Assembly (NCBI GenBank): GCA_027604185.1
Contig: JADGKB010000073.1
Coordinates: forward strand, 1 to 64,000
Direction of reading: 5' to 3'
Length of the DNA: 64,000 nt
DNA from: Boothiomyces macroporosus
Lineage: Eukaryota; Chytridiomycota; Chytridiomycetes; Rhizophydiales; Terramycetaceae
Below are positions 29,584-39,530 of this stretch, piece after piece. How positions within the stretch are numbered: position 1 is the stretch's first letter; each line of letters begins with the position of its first letter. The notes beneath the pieces are model-generated. The model was not told the DNA's origin. It saw only the letters and a program-made list of their open reading frames with translations, and made no database searches. Made by a program: the position numbers and the translations under genes.

Positions 29584-30654
29584 TCAAGTTTGCGAGGAAG
29601 CATTCTTGGTGTGCGTCGGCTTTGGAATCATTATCGTACCAGCTACATTTGCTTTTTCGGTTTTTGCGAAATTAACCTTGCTTGGCTGACTTGCTTTAGC
29701 GGTAACTGCAGAATTTCGATTTGATTTGTTGTTACTCTTTCCAGAGTATCCTTTCAGGACATTGGGAAACGTTTTGTAGATGCAATATATTGAAAGAACG
29801 GTTGCATTGTAAAATGTCAACGCGTTTGACACTATTTGAACTTCTAGAATGTAATTTTGAAGATAATCGTTCCCAAATGCCCTCAAAAAGAAAATCAGGG
29901 TAATCGCAACCGAGAAACTTCCCGTCAGTGTTTTTTTGAATATAATAAGGTATTTGAGAGACACTGGGATTGGCTCATCGTTTGATATGTAATATTTAGT
30001 CAAGGTAGAAATAACTTTGGAAAGCAGTCCATTAAACATCAACGGAGATATTATTCCAGTTACAACAGTGTAACCATAGTAAATGAGTCTTCTGTATAGA
30101 ATATATGCTTCCAAATCGTATAATCCGTATACTATCCATAAAACATAGTTGACCAGAGTATAGATTGAAATAATCAATCTAATAAGTTTGATTAGTATTT
30201 GAGGATCAAACTTTTTTCCACTGACCTGGAATAGTTGATTGTGCCCACCAATCGCTCCTTGGACAAAATACGTCGTCAGAATTGACATTCCAATTCCAGC
30301 AAGAAAGTTTCCAATGTACTCTAGTATAATGATTCCTCTCGCAAAGTTTATAATGCTGGAGTAATCAGATTGTGGGGTTGGTATTGTTAATAGTATGTAC
30401 TTTGCTAGATTCATGCTTTGATATATTGCGCTAAATATTGAACTGAAAAATAGGAGGTCTCGTCTTAGCGATGAGGCTACTGTAGGGGATTTCATTGCTC
30501 TGAATATCAACATCACAGGATGTACCAAAATAAACAGTATTGCGATACCTTGGAATATCGCGGATATATTGCTAACATGCCAAAGTAAATAGTAATTTGA
30601 ACAGCCAACAATTGAGATATTATAATCGCATAAGTTTGTCAGGAATGTGCTCAT
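29584..30654 (-). CDS. 7TM receptor-like protein, family B3
   Basis: 356 residues from ATG 30654 (MSTFLTNLCDYNISIVGC). Loop QGAIGGHNQLFQVSG. The tail motif is AGTIMIPKP, followed by about ten residues. It is closest to the 28365 protein (shared SNKSNRNS-type tail and FAKTEK). It ends the 25-kb array. CCATTGTC lies 32 bp upstream. Confidence 0.8.
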   Translation of the reverse strand: MSTFLTNLCDYNISIVGCSNYYLLWHVSNISAIFQGIAILFILVHPVMLIFRAMKSPTVASSLRRDLLFFSSIFSAIYQSMNLAKYILLTIPTPQSDYSSIINFARGIIILEYIGNFLAGIGMSILTTYFVQGAIGGHNQLFQVSGKKFDPQILIKLIRLIISIYTLVNYVLWIVYGLYDLEAYILYRRLIYYGYTVVTGIISPLMFNGLLSKVISTLTKYYISNDEPIPVSLKYLIIFKKTLTGSFSVAITLIFFLRAFGNDYLQNYILEVQIVSNALTFYNATVLSIYCIYKTFPNVLKGYSGKSNNKSNRNSAVTAKASQPSKVNFAKTEKANVAGTIMIPKPTHTKNASSQT

Positions 30655-31082
30655 TAGATGACATTTTTTGACAATCAAAGTCACGCCATTGTCTCGCACT
30701 CATTTTTACACATTAAAACTACCAATTGTCTATATTTCATTCAGTTAAAAGTTACCTGTATCCAGAAACTTTTATCATTTGCAATGTTCCGAGTAAATCA
30801 CTCTTTGGTTTGATGGTGCCCCATTTTCAAAATCCTATACTGTCAAATATGAACAAATCGGTAAGAGGAATCTAGCAAGGCCATCGCGTGAGAACAGGTA
30901 GGTAACAACTTGCGTTTGCGAGAAGTATCTTGCTAATTAATATTCCCCTTTTGTAACATGAATTTATTTTGGGTTTGGCGAATTATGTTTGGCTTCATCT
31001 GAAGTACATTGTCCTGTTGGAAGAGTCACATTCTAAAAGAAATTACAAAGAAACCAATTACATAATGACATTTTATTGAAGC
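30655..31082. other. Intergenic region
   Basis: This is the boundary between the 7TM array and the housekeeping segment. Apart from the CCATTGTC at 30686-30693, no gene, repeat or RNA gene was recognised. Confidence 0.6.
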
Positions 31083-33460
31083 TTAGACAGTAATAGAATG
31101 TATTGGCATCAATCTACCATCCTCTTCTCTATAGTTTTCAGATAAATATTTGGCCATGGCTGGTAGTTGGCCAAAGTGTTGTCGTGCAAGCAGCTGTTTC
31201 TGGAAAACTTTGTTTCTAAATTCAGTGGAATAGATTTCATCAGGGTTGCTTTGGCAGTCATGGGTAATCGCCTCGCTCTTGGTCAATAATACACAGTTCC
31301 AAGGACTAAGCTCTTCATTCTTGTCCCATCTAGTTAGAATTAGATCATCAATATTCTTGTTTCCACTAATGGCGCTCTTCTTGTTCCAAATTACATCCAC
31401 CAGATATCGAATGTCACTTTCTTGCAACAATGACAAGGCGTGAAGCTTTTCTGATTGATCCATTAATTTCTTCTTGTTGCTTTCTTGAAGTCTGATTAGC
31501 TTCAGCATAGTTCCGTAGGTAGAATCATCAGTTTTCTGCACTGATAGGTTTTCTTTCATTGAGCAATCTTTACATTTTCCCAAGTGAGTTAATGTGGTGG
31601 AAAGATAGAACTCAGTGGAAGATTTATACTTTGTGCAGCCCCTGCAATAGTATACGGCTGCTTCTTTCCAAGGCTCGTTGCTTAATCTTGCCAATTTGAT
31701 GTGTGAAGCCATTTCTGGATTGAATTCTGGTGATTGAATGAATTGCAAGAACAAATTACAGATTCGTTTTCTCAGTCCTTCCAATGATCTTTCATTTCTT
31801 CCTCTGCTAATCAAGTCGCCTTCTCTATCAATCAAATCAACAATTTCTCTTGTGAGGTTGCAATCAAACTCCTTTGCAGTAAATTTCACATGTAGTAAGA
31901 TTTGCAATCTTTCATCGATAGTTAAAAGGGGAAAGTTTAATGCATGGTACAAATCCCGCAATTCTCTCGCTCTGATGATATTTGGAGTGTCCACTTGAAC
32001 AATCTTTCCATCCCGACATAGCCATTTCTTTGGAGATGCCATTTTCTCCAGCAAGCGGATGGTAGCTTTGGTTTTGTTTTCCTCGTTTGCCTCAATCTTT
32101 AGCTTGTCTATTTTCTGCAATAGTGCACTTTCTTGATCCAGCAAATCTGCCAATGCTGCTAATCGTGCAGGCTCGATCAGTTTCAATTTATTGATTCTGG
32201 TTGTTTCTTGCTGTCTCCAGTCTAGGGTTATGGGTTAATTACGCTCAAGCCCAGAGTATAATATCTCAAAATCTTTATCGGTTTTAGGATGCAGTCTTCT
32301 TTCATTGTCCGCTACTCTCTTTTTCTCTATCAACTGCTGCCTTCTTCTGTCCTTCTAACATTAAGCAAAGTTACTTCTAGTTTGGCCCTAATTTTTTCAT
32401 CCCTCGCCTTTCTCAGTTCTTTCGCCATTACTCTAGCCTGCACCTGTCTCACAAAGCATTGAATGATGGTAGCCTTCTCTACACGCATAGCGTGATCCTC
32501 GGCTGCAGTGATGTACTTTCTTGGCTTGATGTAATAGTCTTTCTCAACCCCAACATACACCCCAGGTTTAGTCTTTGATTAGCAATGCATTACCATTTGA
32601 CTAAAGTTTTCTTTTAGCGTTTGAGATGTATTGTTGGAAATGTACACTGTTTGAGTGTCCCTGTGATAAGATAGCTTGCGAGACTAGGTAAGATTAGCAT
32701 TACCATTGCTTGAATCTCCTGTGGAGTCGTAGTTTGAGCCTCAGCATGGAAAAATTCCATTCCAGTCCTTCTGCTTCTAAAACCTCCCAGATATTTCTTG
32801 TTTCTCCATTTTCGCAGATCGCTTTTGATTATCGAGGCTCTTGGCATGTGAGATGTAGAATTTCGTTCTAAATTAACTAAAATTACCATTGTGAGCATCC
32901 TTCACCTCAGGCTCGAATCGCGCATTATCTTCTGCATTGTGGACACTCTCATCGTTAGTGCTAGCCTCGTCTGTGCTTGGTAACTTTTCAATTTCCTCGT
33001 GTGATACTTCTGGTGTTCTTTCTGGTGTTCTTTCTGTTTGTTCTGCAACAATTGGTGGATCCTCGGTTGGCTGGTTGTTGTCTTTTTCGTCATGCTCCTT
33101 TATCTGCGCAGAGTCCTTTTGATCAGTTGTCTCTACTGCTGGCGCTTCAGGTGGCACTTCTGTTTCGTTGACAGGCTCGATATCTCCACTTATTTTAATT
33201 ACTCCGCCATCCGGGTTTGAGGAAGACGAATTAGGAATGTCTATTATATTATCTGCTGTTGCATTTTCAATATTCTCCAATTGATTGTCGTTCGGAGGTT
33301 TTTCCTCTGCTGTAGCGGGTTTAGATGATAGAACAATGCTATGCTCAGATTCATTTGCTGGAGTGACTGGAGCTATATCTACTTGCGGTTCTACATTGTC
33401 GGTTATTGCTGGTCCGGACTGTTCATTCGTTGCGGGTCTAGATTCTTCTTCGTTTGACAT
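31083..33460 (-). CDS. IQUB: IQ motif and ubiquitin-like domain-containing protein, IQUB-like
   Basis: 758-residue orthologue-like match to IQUB, a protein of motile cilia and flagella in other eukaryotes. Five introns (32868-32886, 32684-32703, 32573-32593, 32355-32374, 32222-32242; 19-21 nt) restore the diagnostic blocks KYLGGFRSRRTGMEF, HRDTQTVYISN, GVYVGVEKDYYIKPRKYI, the IQ motif ATIIQCFVRQVQARV, and LHPKTDKDFEILYSGLEHWR. The first 195 residues are acidic and low-complexity (P, E, T, N), and no ubiquitin-like fold is evident where animal IQUB has one. Start ATG 33460. The total is a whole number of codons after splicing. Confidence 0.88.
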
Positions 33461-33735
33461 TTCGCGAAAATTATGTCAGCAAAAATCACTTTTAAATTCA
33501 CACCAAAAAGATGAAAGAATTTCTATTATTTCATTAGACTAATTGTTAACTCTGTATCGGCGCATGGTCCGTTCTTTCTATAGTCCATTTCCGGGCTGGT
33601 TTTCAATCCCGATTTCTCAATGACCGGCAATTCTCAGCGGCAAAAATACTTTCCATTTTGAGTGTTAAATAGCGAGTCAAGCCGCATGGGGCTGAGAGAG
33701 GACATAACAATGAGCGAACTCCCGCAATTTTTTTC

Positions 33736-34730
33736 ATGGCAGATGAATACAAGGACCGCTATATTACTTCCCTAGAGGAACAAATCAACCTGTACAAGAA
33801 ACAACAAGTAATTCATGAGGAGGAGGTCGCAAAGCTCAACAAGAAAATCCAAAGCTTGGAGGAGCAGCTGCGAAACAGAAATGCACAGTCCAATTGGCAG
33901 GAACCCATCCGAAGGTTGCCTAGCATTCATGATTCACATCCAGACGGAAGTACCTGCTAATTTTACCATAGGAAGACTCTCTCCTGCGATGCTCTATCAC
34001 TCTCCAACCCAATACCCAAAGGAAGAGACCCCAAGCAGTCAGAATTCACCTTCAAACCATGGGTTAAAATGCAGAAAGTGCGGATCCATCAGTACAACAA
34101 GGTGGATAGAGGACCCAATATTTCCCCAGAGCTTCCTCTGTTTTGCATGCCATTTGAAGCAAAACAAGCAAAAATTTGATTTGCTGGCAAAGGAGGCAGT
34201 CAATCAAATCGATGAGGGAAAGGACCACCGTTCCATACTACAATTCCCTGCAATCGGGTCAAGAAAGCGGACATTTGATGAAAGCATTCAGATTAAATCA
34301 AATTATATCGATCAGATGAGGGCCATGGACGAAAGTAGGGCATCTGGCCCAGCTTGCGATGGTATTTGAATTTAATTTCAGGATGCAGAACTAGAAAACG
34401 AAAATGTGATAGAGCGAAGCCTTACTGTGCATACTGTGTGAAATTACACAAAGGAAATGAAGGAAATCCTCCTTGTACATATCCATCACCGTTTCAAAGA
34501 AAGTAGTTTACTCCTAATGTAGTGTTCGAAAGCCAAAAGTCGCAGCTAGTAATGAGGATAGTTCCCCATCTAATGAGAAAAGTGATAATAACCAAACACC
34601 ACTTTCCGGCAGCAAATCGCCAAGCTTCCAAAACACGCCCACTCTAACTCCAGAGCCAAATGGTATACTTAGTGTGATTACAGCCATAGAAAGTGGGTTG
34701 GTACCCACAGAAAGCAATACTGTGCATTAG
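33736..34730 (+). CDS. Transcription factor with GATA-like finger and Zn(II)2Cys6 cluster
   Basis: About 303-310 residues. The N-terminus is a coiled coil (ITSLEEQINLYKKQQ). A GATA-type finger follows (CRKCGSISTTRWIED...LCFAC, C-x2-C-x19-C-x2-C). After about 75 residues comes a fungal binuclear cluster (CDGCRTRKRKCDRAKPYCAY plus later C; spacing C-x2-C-x6-C-x6-C-x2-C-x11-C). Introns: 33950-33971 (22 nt), 34362-34381 (20) and 34503-34522 (20). A fourth, 34663-34683 (21 nt), is possible but leaves the frame open either way. The start is preceded by a T-tract. Target genes are unknown. Confidence 0.85.
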
Positions 34731-34798
34731 ATATATCGTAATATATAATCCTGGAGTTGAAAAACATAATTTAAGACATTTTTTATAATTAATTCAAA

Positions 34799-37452
34799 CT
34801 ACATGAAATACATGACATTGGTCAACTCAGGCTTAACAATTCCAAAAGTCTTTTCGCGAGTTGTAATGCTGCTGTACATTGATGAAGGTCTATTGTATTC
34901 TTCATCGTTATCGGCGGTGTGGAATCTTGCACGAGTAGCAACTAAATGGGCATAATATGCTGGTGGAACGACGGAAACCGATCTGGTAGCTCTGCAATAC
35001 AAGTAGCACAGTCTATAAGTAAGCTCTTGCAAGGTGTTTGAATTAAGGCTGTTTTCGTCATGAAGTACGTGATAATGTGTAGGTTTAGAAGTTCCTATGG
35101 TAAAAACTTGAGTACCTTGTAATCCGGGATGTGAGCATAGGTAAAAGTCGTATTCCGATGGGTGGGTAATCTTTTGTTCCACAACCGTCCCAGGCAATAC
35201 GTTTCCTGATTTATCAGCGTCTTCTTTTCGGATTGGGAAGAATCTCGCATGATGCCTCTTTTGGACAGCAACATAAGTAATCGCTGGTCTATATCCAGTC
35301 TCCAGAGTTTCACATGCCTGTAGCATTGATTCTAATTCCCGCTTTAGGACTTCTTGGAACTGTGATTCTGAAACCGCATCTCTATACAGGAGAATGGAAA
35401 CTGGTTTGACACCTGTGGTTTTATAGAATGTCTTTAAAATTTCAATCAACATTCCAGACAAATCCTGGATCCATTCCATTCTTCCTTTTTGAGATCTAAT
35501 AGCGGCTGAATATCTAGAGCATTGTGCATCCAAAGACCCTACCAATGCAGCAATAGATGTACTGGCAGAAGAGCCGATTGCCGGATGCTAAGGTTAGAAT
35601 ATTATTACTGTAACATCTGCCCCAATAACAATTGTTGGTTTCTGGCCAATGAACGGCAATTGAACGTTTGACAAATAGCTGTTCATACCACCCAATTTCA
35701 CGTTCATTTTTAAACAAACGTTAGCACAGTATTGTCTTTTTGCAGCATACAAGTGCTTGGCTTGAATACATTGAGTAGCCACACCAACAACGGTGTCTGA
35801 AACCCGTTTGATTTCAGCGTAAAGTGGCACACCAGTATTTGGCAAAATGCATAAAACCAATTGAGGTCTAGCTTGATAGGAATTGCCGGCAACCATGTAG
35901 GCGTCAATTAGAATCTTTTCAATGTTTCCATTTGGAGAAGCATACGTAATTGGAGGCTGCTTTGCTTTTACAAATACCCCGCACTCTTCACAAGTTTGGC
36001 ATAGCAAAGTGATAAACTTTTGGCAGGACGGAACAGGAATATCTTGCTCAGTGCCAAATACTACAACTGACCAAGAAATTAAACTTACACCTTGTGCAAC
36101 CATCTTGTCCCTCAAGTTCCACGAACCTTCTGAAGGAGTAATTGTTGGCTCTTTTGATGCCGGGTGGTAAGATATAGTTGGAGGTGGGAGTACCCTTGCT
36201 GGTACGTTCAACATTTCCCTTCCGACTTCGATTCCAAAATCTTTTAAATATGCGTCATCTTTTTGTTGCAACAACGTAATTCCAGCAGCAATTTTGTTTG
36301 AACGAATGTGCGGTGGCTGGCAAGTAAACTTGATCATTTCAGATGTCTACAATTACCTATTATGTACCTGTCTTTCGTTTAATTTTTTCATGTGTCGCTG
36401 TCCAGGCACAATTTCGCAAACTTCCATTGGCAGATAAATTGGTCTGCTAGGTTCGCCAACCACTATTAAAGGAAGTTGAGAAAAGGTGAGCTCCATTTTG
36501 TATTTTTTCAAAAAGTAATTTGCAACAGTTTCTTCAGCTCCTGATTCGTTCAAGGGGAATGTAGTCCTGTGCGCATCCGTGGTAGTCAATTTTGCAATTT
36601 TATACTTTCTTCGAATTTGTCCTCTATGAACAACAACAATCTTTAGGCCTTTGACTGCCTTTTCGACTCTCTGTCTATCTTTTTCGCTCAACGCTCCTCT
36701 AATATCCAATGGTGAGTGTTTTCCAAGAATTTTCGCTGCAATATTCACAACAGGGCCTAGAATTTAAGTGCCGGACTTACCTGCTTGGTAGAAAGCTGTA
36801 GCAGAAACATCCAGGTTGATCAACAGCTGTCCATTCGCTGGTTTCAGACTCTGATGGAATCCTTGCCACAACTGAACTCCATTTGCAATAGTTACAGCAG
36901 CATCTGGAGTATAGAAACACCTTCCAACAGTAGTAAAAGTAAGTGAAGGTCGCTGTCTCATAACCACATCCAAAACTGCCAAAGCTTCTGTAGGCACTTC
37001 ACTACTTAACCCTTTTAAATAAAGACGGAGTGAATCCATAGATATGCTGGTAATTTTGGTCAAGGTCATTTCAAATTTCTTTGGAACTCGTTCCAGACAC
37101 TTGAGGGTAGGATTTTCACTATATTAAAAGCTGAATACCAAGGAGGGAATTCGTCTTCTTCGTAGTAGTCAATCAAGAACACTGCCATATCGTCGAATGG
37201 CATAGGCTTTGGCGAATACATGTTGAAGCGTCCGTCGAATACAGGCTTAACCCCATCCAATATCCCCATTTCATTAGAAGCAGTCTCCCATAACTGAAAA
37301 ATCTTTCTGTTCTTTGCAGGTGGGACGTCTGGAACGATAGAAACGCTGTAATGATGCACCTGTGACGTTGGGAGCGAAGTTAATGAAAAGAAATTTGATC
37401 TGACTTGAATTGGACGGCCAATTGTTCCTTGGTCTGGCCTCTTTGGAAACAT
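34799..37452 (-). CDS. AGO: Argonaute (RNA interference effector)
   Basis: 848-residue Argonaute with N, PAZ, MID and PIWI regions. The slicer tetrad appears complete: GADVTHP (D), RMEWIQDL (E), LYRDAVSESQF (D) and PAYYAHLVATRAR (H). Introns at 37119-37138 (20), 36757-36780 (24), 36347-36367 (21), 35588-35608 (21) and 35095-35115 (21). The last has no in-frame stop, but removing it restores the invariant LQGTSKPTHYHVL, so it is almost certainly spliced. The presence of AGO implies an active RNAi pathway; Dicer is not in this window. Confidence 0.94.
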
Positions 37453-37766
37453 TTTAGTTTTATGAAAAGAAAAGACTTGAAACTTGCTTCCTCAACGGCT
37501 TGGTTTTTTACAAGCCGCACCACTCAATGATTGTAACTGATGCACACAGGAATAGAAATATAAACCAATGTGATCGAGGTGATCGCTCAATGACGAGCAT
37601 CCTGGTGGAATAGAATATATGCGGGTTTGCTTGATCTACAGAGAATATCTGGAAGTGGTTCCACAAAGAGTGGATCTACAAAGGGTGAGCACAGACCAGT
37701 CAAACACTGATGTGCCTGCTGTCAACACTATCGAAGTTGATCAAAAGTAAAGTGAAAACCATAGCT
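37453..37766. other. Intergenic region
   Basis: This gap between the Argonaute start and the NDUFV1 stop presumably holds the Argonaute promoter and the NDUFV1 3' end. No gene or repeat was seen. Confidence 0.6.
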
Positions 37767-39248
37767 TTATTGCTTGTACTGAGCAATCTTCTTTTCAATT
37801 TCGGGACGGAAATGTCTAATTAATCCTTGTACTGGCCAAGCGGCAGCGTCACCCTAACATTAATGTATAATTACCAATGCACAAATGGTATGTCCTTCGA
37901 TCTGTCTGCTCAATTCATCAATCATATCAATTTCTGCAACTTTTGCGTTTCCTTTTTCAAAACGTCTCATCATGTTTGCCATCCAAGTTGTTCCTTCACG
38001 ACATGGTGTGCATTGTCCACAAGATTCATGCTGATAAAATGCTGATAAGCGGGAAATTGCTGATACAATGTCAGTCGATTTATCCATAACAATGACTGCA
38101 GCTGTTCCTAGACCACTTTGTACATCCTTCAAGGCGTCGAAATCCATCAACACATCATCGCAAATCTTTTTTGGAAGAACTGGGACTGACGAACCACCAG
38201 GAATGATACCCAACAAGTTATCCCATCCTCCACGGACGCCTCCACAGTGTTTTTCAATCAATTCTTTCAATGGGATGGACATGCTTTCTTCCACTGTACA
38301 TGGGTTGTTGACATGTCCAGAGATACAAAATAGTTTGGTGCCTTGGTTTCTTGGTCTTCCGAATTGTGCAAACCAATCGCCACCTCTTCTGCAAATAGTT
38401 GGAGCAACTGAAACAGTTTCAACATTAGCAACCTGGCATTAATCCGTTCAATTTATGTATTGCAATAAAAATATTATTTGCAATTGATATACTTACAGTT
38501 GTTGGACATCCGAACAAACCTACATCAGCAGGAAATGGAGGCTTCAATCTTGGTTTTCCTTGCTTTCCTTCAATAGATTCAATCAATGCAGTTTCTTCAC
38601 CACAGATATAAGCACCTGCTCCTCTGTGAATGTAAACGTCAAAGTCGTATCCACTTCCGCAAGCATTCTTTCCAATCAAACCTTCTTTGTAAGCTTCATT
38701 GATCGCAGTTTGTAAATTACTGGCTTCATTGTAAAATTCTCCACGGATATAAATGTATGCAGCATTCGCATTCATGGCTCTTCCAGCAACGAGACATCCT
38801 TCCACCAATTTGTGAGGATCATGGCGAAGAATTTCACGATCTTTGCAAGTTCCTGGTTCGCCCTCATCGGCATTGATAACCAAGTATCTAGGTCTTCCGT
38901 CTGGACCGCCCGGCTTGTTCATAAATGACCACTTTAATCCAGAAGGAAATCCAGCACCACCTCTACCACGAAGACCTAATATCAGAAAAAAAGCCATAAT
39001 TTCATGTTATTGGAAATTATAAAAAGAAATGCAAACTTACCTGAAGCCTTTACTTGATCAATAATCCATGTATCTCCTTTCAATAGGATGTCCTTTGTGC
39101 GATGCCAATCTCCCCTCTTCAAAGCTCCCTTCAACCTAAAGTCATGTCTGCCGTATAAGTTTGTAAATATTCTATCCGCATCAGTAAGAGAATATTGCTG
39201 AGATGCTGTAGCCAATTTCCTAGTTGAAGTTTTGGAAATCCTAAACAT
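37767..39248 (-). CDS. NDUFV1: NADH dehydrogenase flavoprotein 1, complex I 51-kDa subunit
   Basis: 443-residue subunit that oxidises NADH in respiratory complex I on the matrix side of the inner mitochondrial membrane. Visible are the FMN/NADH sites [13 protein letters not shown] and [29 protein letters not shown], and the 4Fe-4S motif [11 protein letters not shown]. The N-terminus ([20 protein letters not shown]) is a plausible presequence. Introns: 38976-39040 (65 nt), 38433-38496 (64 nt) and 37854-37874 (21 nt). The first two are the only introns well above 24 nt found here. The lineage therefore retains complex I. Confidence 0.95.
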
Positions 39249-39530
39249 TTTTGAGATGATTGAAAAAATTTAAGAGGAAATGCGGCCTTGACTAGTAATG
39301 CATCACACTCTTTCGGAAAAACTAAACAATGATAGGCAGTTGTAGTTTTATTGTTCCGCCATTACTACCACCAAACTCTATATTGGTAAATGGGAACGAG
39401 AACCCTCAAGTCTCACTGCCTGTTAAGCTACACTTTGTTAACAAACAACTCAAATTAGAAGCTTGTAGAAATAAAAGTCTGCACTAGAGGATTTAATGGA
39501 AATTGGTGATCAAAAAAAGTTTGAAAAAAT

